Source: an uncultured Clostridia bacterium (lineage in GTDB: Bacteria; Bacillota; Clostridia; Oscillospirales; Oscillospiraceae). Taken from it: a stretch of DNA of 14,309 nucleotides. The stretch is from contig CALDMR010000023.1 of the NCBI GenBank assembly GCA_937915065.1, positions 1 to 14,309 on the forward strand, given 5' to 3'. A program made the translations under genes and the position numbers. The notes beneath the pieces are model-generated. The model was given only the letters and a program-made list of their open reading frames with translations, ran no database searches and was not told the DNA's origin. Shown in pieces: positions 6,235 to 13,243 of the stretch (position 1 is its first letter; each line of letters starts with the position of its first letter).

Positions 6235-9200
6235 GACCTCTGAAATTAACAGTATCCGCCTTCGGCCCCTATGCAGGTACTGTGGTCATGGAGCTGGAAA
6301 AACTGGGCTCCCGGGGCCTGTATCTGATCACCGGCGACACCGGCGCAGGAAAAACCACCATTTTTGACGCCATTACCTACGCCCTTTACGGCGAACCCAG
6401 CGGCGAGACCCGGGACGCATCCATGTTCCGCTCCAAATACGCCAAAGCAGACACACCCACCTTTGTGGAACTGGTATTTTCATACGGCGGCAAAATTTAT
6501 ACCGTGCGCAGAAACCCCGAATACGAGCGCCCCGCCAAGCGCGGCGGCGGCATGACCCTGCAAAAGGCCGAAGCGGAGCTTCTGCTGCCGGACGGCCGCC
6601 TGGTCGCCAAGGCCCGGGAGGTCAACAGCGAAATCATCCGCATCATCGGCCTAAACCGCAGCCAGTTTGCCCAGATCGCCATGATCGCCCAGGGTGATTT
6701 TCTCAAACTGCTGCTGGCAGACACAAAAAACCGCCAGGAAATTTTCCGCGAGATTTTCAAGACCCGATATTACATGGTGCTGCAAGAAAAGCTGAAAAGC
6801 GAAACCAGCGCCCTGCAGAAAACATGCGAAGCTGCCCGCGCCAGCGTGCAGCAATACATCGGCGGCCTTCTCTGCCGGGAGGACGATCCCCTGCTGCCCC
6901 AGCTGCAGCAGGCCAAGGAAGGCAGCCTGCCTCTGCAGGAGACCGAAGCGCTGGCGGAAACCTTGATTGCCGGCGACGCCCATGAAGACGCCGCCTGCCA
7001 AAGCGCCCTGGAAAAACTGGATGCAGAGCTGCAAAATGTCACCACCCTGCTGGCAAAGGCCGAGGAAACAGAAAAAACCCGGCAAAAACTGGAGGAAGCC
7101 CTGGAAAAGCAGCAGCTTCAGCAAGCCCAAGCAGCCGCGGCCCAAAGCGCCCTGGAGGCAGAGCAGACCAAGGACCCCCGGCGCATCGCGCTGAACCAGT
7201 CTTTGACCGCTTTGGAGGCCGAGCTGCCCCGCTACCGGGAGCTGCAGGAAAAGCAAGTGTCTTTGTCCAGCCTGGACGCCCAGCTCTCCGCCCTGGAAGC
7301 ACAGGCAGCCCTTAAAACCGGGGAGCACGAAAAGCTGGACGCAGAATTGACCGCATGGGAAGTGGAAGTAGAGCATCTGTCTGCTGCCGCAGCCGACAAG
7401 GAGCGGCTGCTCCGGGAGCAGGCCCAGGCGGAAGGGCGCCGCGCAGCCCTGACTGCCCTGCAGCAGGATCTGCGGCAGCAGGAAAATTATGCGCAGCAGC
7501 TGCAAACCGGCCAGACCCAATGCGAAGCGCTGCACCGCCGCCAGAATGACCTGGCCGCAGAACTGGCCCGGGAACAGGCCGCATTGAAAACGGATCGGGA
7601 AACCTGGGCCGCCACCGAAGGGCTGGAAGCAGAAAAAGAAAAACTGCTCCGCCGCCAAAGCCAGGCTCAGGAGCGAAAAAGCGCCCTGGAAGGATTGTCG
7701 CAGCTGCTGGCCGACTGTGAAGACGCCCGGCAGGCGCTGGCCACAGCTCAGCAAAGCTACCAGAACGCCCGGCAGCAGGAGGACGCTGCAGAAACGGCAT
7801 ACCGCACAAAAAACCGGGCCTTTCTTGATGAACAGGCGGGCCTGCTGGCCCAATCCCTGGCAGAGGGGCAGCCCTGCCCCGTCTGCGGCGCCCTCCACCA
7901 CCCTGCCCCGGCGCAGATCGCCGACCACGCCCCCACAGAAGCAGAGCTGAACGACGCCGCTCAAGCACTGGATACGGCCCGCCGCAGCGCCCTGGAAAAG
8001 AGCCTGGCAGCAGGCGCCCGGAAGGCCGCCCTGGAAGAGCGGGAAAAGCAGCTGCTGTCTCAAATGGCCGAATATTTCTCCTCGCCCGCCCTCTCTTCCG
8101 CTGCCGAACAGCTTTCCGCCGGACTGGCAGACGCCGCCGGCGAGCTGCCCCGCCTCCATCAGGAACTTCTGGAGCGGGAAGCACAGCTGGCACAGCGGGA
8201 ACTCCTGGAACAGCAGCTGCAGGCCCGCGAAAAGCAGATCGCCGGCCTAACAGAACAGCAGGACGCCCTGCGCACAGAAACCGCCCAGGCGGATATGGCC
8301 CAAAGCAAGCAGCGCGGCCAACTGGAACAGCTGGAAGAAAAATTGCAGAGCCAATACCGGGAGCACCTCCCCGACTGTGTGCCGGAGCACGCACCGGAGC
8401 ATCTGTCTGTCGCCCTGCAGGATGCAGCCCTGCGCCTGACCCAAATCAAAACGCAGCTGGCGGAAACCGAAAGCGCCCTGCAGCGAAAGCAGACCCTGGA
8501 CGCCCAAATCCCCCAGCGCCGCCAGGCCCTGAAAGAACTGGAACAGACCCTGGCCGATGGGCGGGCGGAAACCGCCCGATGCGAAAGCCGCCGTGAAGAA
8601 CTGCAGGCCCAGTGCCTCGCCTTACGCGGCGCTCTTTCCCAGCCTGACGCCGCCGCAGCAGAAGAACAGCATCGCGCGCTGCAGGCAGAAAGCGCCACTC
8701 TGGCCGCCGGCCTGGCCGCCGCCGAAGAATCCTGCGCCCTCTGCAAAACCGACCTGGCTGCTTCTGCTGCCGCCATCGCAGAACTGACCGCGCTGCTGGA
8801 GCGCAGCCAAACCATAGATATCCCCGCCCAGCAGGAGCGCAGCCGGGCCCTGTCGGCGGAACGCGAGACCTTGACGGAGCGCCGCCGCGTGCTCCACGCC
8901 CGCCGCACCGCCAACGAAACCGCCCTGCACCACCTGCGGGAAAAATCCGCCGCCCTCAAACAATCGGAGGCGCACTATGCCTGGATGCGCACCCTTTCCA
9001 GCACAGTGAACGGCACCCTTCCCGGCCGGGAAAAGGTGGCCCTGGAAACTTATGTGCAAATGACCTTTTTCGACCGCATCCTGCGCCGGGCCAACATGCG
9101 CCTGCTGGTGATGTCCAACGGACAGTATGAGCTGAAGCGTCGCCGGGAAGCAGAAAACAACCGCAGCCAAAGCGGCCTGGAGCTGGATGTGGTCGATCAC

Positions 9201-9524
9201 TACAACGGCTCCGAGCGCAGCGTCAAATCCTTGTCGGGCGGCGAATCCTTTAAGGCGTCCCTGGCCCTGGCCCTGGGTCTGTCCGACGAAATCCAGTCCG
9301 CCGCCGGCGGGATCCGGCTCGACACGATGTTTGTGGACGAAGGGTTCGGTTCGCTGGATGAAGAATCCCTGCACCAGGCCATCCGGGCACTGTCCGGCCT
9401 GACCGAAGGCAACCGCCTGGTGGGTATCATCTCCCATGTGGCCGAGCTGCGCGAACGGATCGACCGCCAGGTCGTTGTGTCCAAAGATAAAGTTTCCGGC
9501 AGCCGGGTCGAGATCGTGGTATAA
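6231..9524 (+). CDS. sbcC: Exonuclease subunit SbcC (Rad50-like SMC ATPase)
   Basis: This 1097-residue protein is the ATPase partner of SbcD. The N-terminal head has Walker A GDTGAGKTT at 35-43 and a Q-loop-region stretch (NRSQFAQIAMIAQGDFLKLL). Two very long coiled-coil arms, rich in Gln, Ala, Glu and Leu, surround a zinc hook CPVCG with C549 and C552, where two complexes join. The C-terminal head has the ABC signature LSGGESF at 1001-1007, Walker B ending in D1036-E1037, a D-loop GSLDEES, and a switch histidine in ISHV. The start is ATG 6231, four bases overlapping sbcD, with GGGAGG upstream. The product begins MRPLKLTVSAFGPYAG, as in the family. Coding is strongly GC-rich, like its neighbours. 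Confidence 0.96.
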   Translation: MRPLKLTVSAFGPYAGTVVMELEKLGSRGLYLITGDTGAGKTTIFDAITYALYGEPSGETRDASMFRSKYAKADTPTFVELVFSYGGKIYTVRRNPEYERPAKRGGGMTLQKAEAELLLPDGRLVAKAREVNSEIIRIIGLNRSQFAQIAMIAQGDFLKLLLADTKNRQEIFREIFKTRYYMVLQEKLKSETSALQKTCEAARASVQQYIGGLLCREDDPLLPQLQQAKEGSLPLQETEALAETLIAGDAHEDAACQSALEKLDAELQNVTTLLAKAEETEKTRQKLEEALEKQQLQQAQAAAAQSALEAEQTKDPRRIALNQSLTALEAELPRYRELQEKQVSLSSLDAQLSALEAQAALKTGEHEKLDAELTAWEVEVEHLSAAAADKERLLREQAQAEGRRAALTALQQDLRQQENYAQQLQTGQTQCEALHRRQNDLAAELAREQAALKTDRETWAATEGLEAEKEKLLRRQSQAQERKSALEGLSQLLADCEDARQALATAQQSYQNARQQEDAAETAYRTKNRAFLDEQAGLLAQSLAEGQPCPVCGALHHPAPAQIADHAPTEAELNDAAQALDTARRSALEKSLAAGARKAALEEREKQLLSQMAEYFSSPALSSAAEQLSAGLADAAGELPRLHQELLEREAQLAQRELLEQQLQAREKQIAGLTEQQDALRTETAQADMAQSKQRGQLEQLEEKLQSQYREHLPDCVPEHAPEHLSVALQDAALRLTQIKTQLAETESALQRKQTLDAQIPQRRQALKELEQTLADGRAETARCESRREELQAQCLALRGALSQPDAAAAEEQHRALQAESATLAAGLAAAEESCALCKTDLAASAAAIAELTALLERSQTIDIPAQQERSRALSAERETLTERRRVLHARRTANETALHHLREKSAALKQSEAHYAWMRTLSSTVNGTLPGREKVALETYVQMTFFDRILRRANMRLLVMSNGQYELKRRREAENNRSQSGLELDVVDHYNGSERSVKSLSGGESFKASLALALGLSDEIQSAAGGIRLDTMFVDEGFGSLDEESLHQAIRALSGLTEGNRLVGIISHVAELRERIDRQVVVSKDKVSGSRVEIVV

Positions 9525-9544
9525 CCTCCGCGCCAAAGGAAAAG

Positions 9545-9560
9545 GCCGCCTTATGGCGGC
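9545..9560 (+). other. Short GC hairpin after sbcC
   Basis: GCCGCC and GGCGGC pair around TTAT, 20 bp past the sbcC stop. It lacks a proper T tract and may stabilise the mRNA end or assist termination. Confidence 0.4.
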
Positions 9561-9591
9561 TTACCAGCAGATCTCTAACATGTCGCACTTA

Positions 9592-9633
9592 AAGAAGTCG
9601 GGTAAAAAGCAATGGCTTTTTACCCGACTTCTT
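9592..9633. terminator. 19-bp perfect inverted repeat, likely shared terminator of sbcC and the proB remnant
   Basis: AAGAAGTCGGGTAAAAAGC (9592-9610) is repeated in inverted order at 9615-9633 around the loop AATG with no mismatch. It lies between two convergent units (sbcC ending at 9524 on plus, proB remnant ending at 9651 on minus). The flanks are T-rich in both directions (TTCTT then GTTAT, and CTTCTTT on minus). It also marks the switch from GC-rich to AT-richer sequence. Confidence 0.65.
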
Positions 9634-9650
9634 GTTATACAGTAGTAGCC

Positions 9651-10444
9651 CTACCTTCCCGCAAATAAAGTGCCCGCTTTGCCACCTTTCACAATTTCAT
9701 ATAAACTTTCCGGCGCTTTCCCATTTGTAATAATCGTATCTATCCCTTGGGCAGTTGCCAATGCGGCAGCTTGAAGTTTTGTTTTCATGCCGCCTGTTCC
9801 CCGCCTTGAACCTGCACCGCCCGCAAGAGCATATACTTTTTCATCAATTTTTTCTATTCTATTGATCAGTTTCGCTTCTGGGTATAGCCGCGGGTCTGCA
9901 TCATACAGACCATTGATATCAGATAAAATCACCAGTTGTTTCGCTCTGCACAAAACTGCAACAACGGCAGAAAGCATATCGTTATCCCCAAATAATCTAT
10001 CCTCTGATTCTATCTCCGTATAACTAACGGAATCGTTTTCATTGACTACGGGGATAATGTTCATTTCCAACAGCGCATTAAATGTATTTCAAGTTTTCTT
10101 TCTTTTCTTCCTGTTCTATATCCTCTGCATTCAGTAGAATTTGGGCGATTGTCTTGTCATAATCATTAAAAAACTTGTCATACAGAAACATTATACTGCA
10201 CTGCCCCACCGCAGCCGCCGCCTGTTTCATGCGCATACTGAAGGGGCGCTCTTGTATGCGCAATTTATTTGTTCCAACAGCAATCGCACCGGATGATACT
10301 AAAAATCACTTCATAACCCATGTTCTGAATATCTGACAGAACACACGCAAGCCAGTCAAACGAGCGCAAGTCACTTTTGCCCATTTCATTTGTAAGCGTG
10401 GAAGTCCCCACTTTTACAACGATCCGATTTTGATAAAGTCCCAT
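9651..10444 (-). pseudogene. proB: Glutamate 5-kinase (ProB), broken by two frameshifts
   Basis: Three minus-strand frames together make a short-form glutamate 5-kinase of about 264 residues, the first enzyme of proline synthesis (ATP + glutamate to glutamyl 5-phosphate). The N-terminal piece from ATG 10444 has VVKVGTSTLTNEMGK and ends near 10301-10305. The middle piece (RPFSMRMKQAAAAVGQ) lies in another frame. The C-terminal piece has NENDSVSYTEIE, LSDINGLYDADPR and GTGGMKTKL and stops with TAG at 9651. The first break is an extra base in an A5 run (plus strand, 10301-10305). The second, at a T3 run (10087-10089), would be repaired by two more bases. Start spacing is tight: ATG 10444 follows the upstream stop by one base, with GAGGTG as the ribosome site. 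No proA is adjacent. Homopolymer sequencing error is an alternative to real decay. Confidence 0.88.
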
Positions 10445-10445
10445 A

Positions 10446-10772
10446 TCACACCTCAACAACAGATAGCCTATGATTGGCATAGGGTAGGAATTTGTTACAA
10501 ATATCTTCCGTCTGCACTTTCATATATCCCGTCGTCGTTCCATCGCTGCACCCATACCATTTTTCAGAAAGCACTTCTTTATCAAAAACAATCCGCACTT
10601 TGTTTTCCGTATCCAACAGGCTGCTAAAAACAGTTGCCGCACCGATTTTTGTACCCAGCATGTGTTCCATTTGCTCCGCGGGTGCAAATGAAACGCGGGT
10701 AATACCTAACGCATTACTAAAATCCTTAGAACGAAACGGCGCTTCCGTCTGAATTTCACCTACATAAAACAT
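10446..10772 (-). CDS. Truncated YbaK/ProX-type aminoacyl-tRNA deacylase (prolyl-tRNA editing domain)
   Basis: The 108-residue product matches the C-terminal two thirds of YbaK/ProX-like domains, which hydrolyse wrongly charged tRNA. The recognisable part is FRSKDFSNALGITRVSFAPAE, the LGTKIGAATVFSSLLDTENKVRIVFDKEVL block, GCSDGTTTGYMKV and LPYANH. Family members are usually about 160 residues; here about 60-80 N-terminal residues are missing. An in-frame TAA lies a short way upstream, so no longer start exists. ATG 10772 with AGGAG 10 bp ahead is preferred over GTG 10781, which almost touches that site. The stop is one base from the proB start, so both were one operon facing away from a LysR gene. 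Probably non-functional or altered. Confidence 0.7.
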   Translation of the reverse strand: MFYVGEIQTEAPFRSKDFSNALGITRVSFAPAEQMEHMLGTKIGAATVFSSLLDTENKVRIVFDKEVLSEKWYGCSDGTTTGYMKVQTEDICNKFLPYANHRLSVVEV

Positions 10773-10813
10773 TGTTGCCACGCTCCTGCTTGACTTTTTT
10801 GCGTGTTCAGTTT

Positions 10814-10841
10814 ACCATATTTTCTATAATTACAAAATCAA
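10814..10841 (-). promoter_or_regulatory. Candidate promoter of the YbaK-proB unit
   Basis: On the minus strand TTGATT, 16 bp, TATGGT lies about 40 bp before ATG 10772, in the intergenic space shared with the divergent LysR gene. Confidence 0.4.
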
Positions 10842-10846
10842 ATAAT

Positions 10847-10860
10847 TATCATAGTAGATA
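10847..10860. promoter_or_regulatory. Candidate LysR-type operator
   Basis: TATCATAGTAGATA is a small dyad (TATC-N6-GATA) midway between the divergent LysR and YbaK genes, just upstream of the candidate minus-strand promoter. That is where LysR-type regulators normally bind. Its T-to-A spacing is one base longer than the usual T-N11-A box, so this is tentative. Confidence 0.3.
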
Positions 10861-10894
10861 TACCAAAATCAGATAGGTTGAGCAGGGTGATCAG

Positions 10895-11761
10895 ATGGAT
10901 ATGAATATTCAAAAATATATGGCGTTTGTTAAAACGGTCAAATATGGCAGCTTTACAAAAGCCGCAGAAATGCTGAATTACTCCCAATCCGGCATTAGCC
11001 GTATGATAAATGACCTGGAAAAGGAATGGAAAGTTGTGCTGCTGGAACGGGGAAAATCCGGCGTAAAGCTGACAAGCGACGGAATGAAACTTTTTCCTTA
11101 CGCAAAGAATGTCTGCACGGAATACGAAAAGCTGCAAATGGAAGTCGATGAACTGAACGGCCTGCAATCGGGGCTTATCCGTATTGGCACATTTTCCAGT
11201 GTAGCAACACACTGGCTTCCAAATATCATCAAAGAATTTCAAAAAGCATATCCTGGCATTGATTATGAACTTCTGCTCGGAGATTATACAGAAATTGAAG
11301 AATGGATCTCAGAAGAACGCGTGGATTGCGGCTTTCTCCGGCTGCCAACCTGCCCTGATTTTGAAACTATTCTTTTAGCGCAGGACAGGCTGCTTGCCAT
11401 TTTACCAGAAAACCATACCCTGGCACAGCTTGAAAAAGTTCCTGTGGCAGCCCTTTGCGAAGAACCGTTTATGCTATTGGAAAAGGGCGCCAAAACAGAA
11501 GTATCTGAAATATTTGAGCGATACGATCTAACACCGAAAGTGCATTTTACAACCTGGGACGATTATGCAATTATGTCAATGGTTGAAAACGGTCTTGGGA
11601 TCAGCATTTTGCCAGAATTGATTTTAAAACGTGTCCCATATCGGATTATGGCAAAAGAATTGGATGTGCCCGCATATCGGCAAATAGGACTCGCCTTGCG
11701 AAGCAAAAAAACAGCTTCACTTGCAGTCAAGCGTTTTTTAGAATATCTGCAATACCGTTAA
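10895..11761 (+). CDS. LysR-family transcriptional regulator
   Basis: This 288-residue protein has the LysR plan: an N-terminal winged helix-turn-helix at about 6-65 (FVKTVKYGSFTKAAEMLNYS, then QSGISRMINDLEKEW), a linker helix, and a periplasmic-binding-protein-like effector domain from about 92 (IRIGTFSSVATHWLPNIIKEF) to the end, including MVENGLGISILPE. Two ATGs are close (10895 and 10901), with AGGGTGATC just upstream; the first is used here. It is divergent from the truncated YbaK gene with about 120 bp between, the standard layout for a LysR regulator and its target, so it may once have controlled the YbaK-proB pair. Base composition is clearly AT-richer than in sbcC. The effector is unknown. 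Confidence 0.92.
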   Translation: MDMNIQKYMAFVKTVKYGSFTKAAEMLNYSQSGISRMINDLEKEWKVVLLERGKSGVKLTSDGMKLFPYAKNVCTEYEKLQMEVDELNGLQSGLIRIGTFSSVATHWLPNIIKEFQKAYPGIDYELLLGDYTEIEEWISEERVDCGFLRLPTCPDFETILLAQDRLLAILPENHTLAQLEKVPVAALCEEPFMLLEKGAKTEVSEIFERYDLTPKVHFTTWDDYAIMSMVENGLGISILPELILKRVPYRIMAKELDVPAYRQIGLALRSKKTASLAVKRFLEYLQYR

Positions 11762-11979
11762 AATCTTATCCCCCAAAAGCTTAATGGTATAATCCGTAAG
11801 CTGCGCCCTTTCAAAAACAATTTTGGCAGTTTGTTGCGTTGTCCCCAAGGGCGTTTTCCCCCCCGGCCCGCAGCCGCGCCGGAACTGCCCCTGCCTGCCC
11901 CGCCCCCCTTCCGCACTTGCCTCATTTCTTCCGCCCTGTACAATATTGGGTATACACCGTATAAAGGAGGAGTTTTTTC

Positions 11980-12350
11980 ATGAGCGCAAACTTCCGCACC
12001 CTAAAACCGCGGCAAATTCTCCGCTATATCCAATATCTGCACGAGCAGGAGCACGCCCCCGGCACCCTTGAAAAATACCGGCGGGACATCGGAACCTTTT
12101 CCGCCTGGCTGCGGGGCCGCCCCGTGACCCGGGGAACAGTCTCCGCCTGGAAACACCACCTGTGCACCGCAAACTATGCCCCGGCCACCATCAACTCCAT
12201 GTTCTCCGCCCTCAATGGTTTGTTCCGCTTCCTGGACTGGAACGAATGCAAGGTGAAATTTCTAAAAATCCAGCGGCAATTATTCCGAGAGGAGCGCCGG
12301 GTGCTGAACCGGTCGGAATATGAAAGTTTGCACAAAGCGGCCGAGCAGCG
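11980..12350 (+). pseudogene. Tyrosine recombinase/integrase, N-terminal half only
   Basis: The frame from ATG 11980 encodes a SAM-like core-binding domain typical of tyrosine recombinases: LRYIQYLHEQEHAPGTLEKY, a short WLRGRPVT turn, and ATINSMFSALNGLFRFLDW, then the start of the catalytic domain (RRVLNRSEYESLHKAAEQR). Homology ends near residue 124. The frame then runs on to 12417 through unrelated sequence, with no Arg-His-Arg-Tyr catalytic residues, so it cannot recombine DNA. A full enzyme would be about 290 residues. A perfect AAGGAGG stands 9 bp before the ATG. The following DNA, read in another frame, is a class B sortase fragment, so a deletion or recombination joined two genes. Protein could still be made as a 145-residue chimera. 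Confidence 0.8.
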
Positions 12351-12563
12351 GAGAACGACGCGGTCAGCGGCAGCCTGTTCATTGGTGATGGCTGCACACC
12401 GGAGGGCAGCCATCTGATCATTTACGGCCACCATATGAAAGACGGGGCCATGTTCGGCTCCCTCCCGGCTTATCAAGATCCCGATTACGCCGCCGTCCAC
12501 CCCGTGATTTGCTTTGACACACCGGACGGGGAGGGCGCATACCGGGTGCAGGCCGAAAACTGA
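12351..12563 (+). pseudogene. Class B sortase, internal fragment
   Basis: In a different frame from the recombinase, 70 codons from about 12351 to a TGA at 12561 read like the middle of a class B sortase. The diagnostic part is SGSLFIGDG, then SHLIIYGHHMKDGAMFGSL with the catalytic-type histidine, followed by YQDPDYAAVHPVICF. The N-terminal membrane anchor, the TLSTC-type cysteine region and the later arginine are all missing, so it cannot link proteins to the cell wall. It ends RVQAEN directly before a strong hairpin, suggesting the 3' part was lost as well. It has no start codon or ribosome site of its own. Confidence 0.8.
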
Positions 12564-12600
12564 CCGCAGGGCGGCGCACCGATGTGCGCCGCCCTGCGGT
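12563..12600. terminator. 17-bp perfect hairpin, likely bidirectional terminator
   Basis: ACCGCAGGGCGGCGCAC (12563-12579) pairs perfectly with its inverse (12584-12600) around CGAT. It sits between the sortase fragment (plus) and the flavin reductase gene (minus, stop at 12634). T tracts are weak on both sides (TTTATC on plus, CAGTTTTC on minus), but the stem is very stable. Confidence 0.65.
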
Positions 12601-12633
12601 TTATCATATCGTATACAGATTGGATGGGCCGGA

Positions 12634-13194
12634 TCATTTTAGCTGGGCGCCGTCCCGGAAGGCATTGCCCACCTTTTCCCCCAGCTTGCGGTACGCGCTG
12701 TGGATGGGATCGAAGATGATGGGCTGCAGCTTGTCCGGGTCGATCATTCCCGCCGCATCCAGCACAGACTCGTCGGCACAGACGTTGACGATCTCGCCCA
12801 CCAGACGGCAGCTTTCCGGATCATAGCTGACCAGGCGGCACTCCACCGCCATGGGCAGCTCGTCAATAAGCGGCGCATCCACAAAGTCCGCCTTGGTCGT
12901 ATGCCAGCCGGCCTTTGCCACCTTATCCGCCACACGGTTACCGGATTCAATGCCCACATAGTCGCTGGCCACCATCTGCTCCGCCGTGGCCATGCTGACG
13001 GTGAACGCCTTGCGCTCCAGAATGTTCGCCATGGTTTTATGCCCGGCGCTGATGCACATGGTCAGCTCCTTGTCATCGCTGATACCGCCCCAGGCCGCGT
13101 TCATAGCATCGGGCGTGCCGTCTTTGCCATAGGTGGCGAGAATAAAGACGGGCTGGGGATAGGTCCAGGGTTTTGCTCCAAAATTCTTGCGCAT
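12634..13194 (-). CDS. Flavin reductase family protein (FMN-binding split barrel)
   Basis: This 186-residue protein resembles the flavin-reductase-like FMN-binding family, which binds FMN and commonly reduces free flavin for a partner enzyme. Family features are VFILATYGKDGTPDAMNAAWGGI near the N-terminus, MCISAGHKTMANILERKAFTVSM in the middle, and DYVGIESGNRVADKVAKAG in the substrate-side loop, followed by the ECRL...GEIVNVCADE strand pair. The start is ATG 13194, because AGGAGG lies 9 bp upstream; a longer frame to 13257 would overlap the upstream gene's stop. It is the second gene after a zinc alcohol dehydrogenase, 49 bp apart on the same strand. The true electron acceptor cannot be told from sequence. 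Confidence 0.88.
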   Translation of the reverse strand: MRKNFGAKPWTYPQPVFILATYGKDGTPDAMNAAWGGISDDKELTMCISAGHKTMANILERKAFTVSMATAEQMVASDYVGIESGNRVADKVAKAGWHTTKADFVDAPLIDELPMAVECRLVSYDPESCRLVGEIVNVCADESVLDAAGMIDPDKLQPIIFDPIHSAYRKLGEKVGNAFRDGAQLK

Positions 13195-13203
13195 AAAAAG
13201 ATA

Positions 13204-13209
13204 CCTCCT
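13204..13209 (-). promoter_or_regulatory. Ribosome-binding site fixing the flavin reductase start
   Basis: A perfect AGGAGG on the minus strand, 9 bp before ATG 13194, rules out the longer upstream starts in the same frame. Confidence 0.8.
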
Positions 13210-13224
13210 GTTTGTATACAAATT

Positions 13225-13240
13225 CGGCTGCCCGCAGCCG
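13225..13240 (-). other. Intercistronic hairpin
   Basis: CGGCTG and CAGCCG pair around a 4-nt loop just after the alcohol dehydrogenase stop codon. There is no T tract, so it may act as an mRNA-stability or processing element rather than a terminator. Confidence 0.35.
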
Positions 13241-13243
13241 GGA

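Noticed and set aside
6651..9536. Several long minus-strand frames opposite sbcC
   Set aside because: They are rich in Leu/Gln/Phe or Arg/Ser as expected from the complement of a repetitive GC-rich coiled-coil gene and have no motifs.
11758..11943. 61-codon minus-strand frame between LysR and the recombinase remnant
   Set aside because: It is a Gly/Arg-rich product of the G-rich stretch with no ribosome site or known motif.
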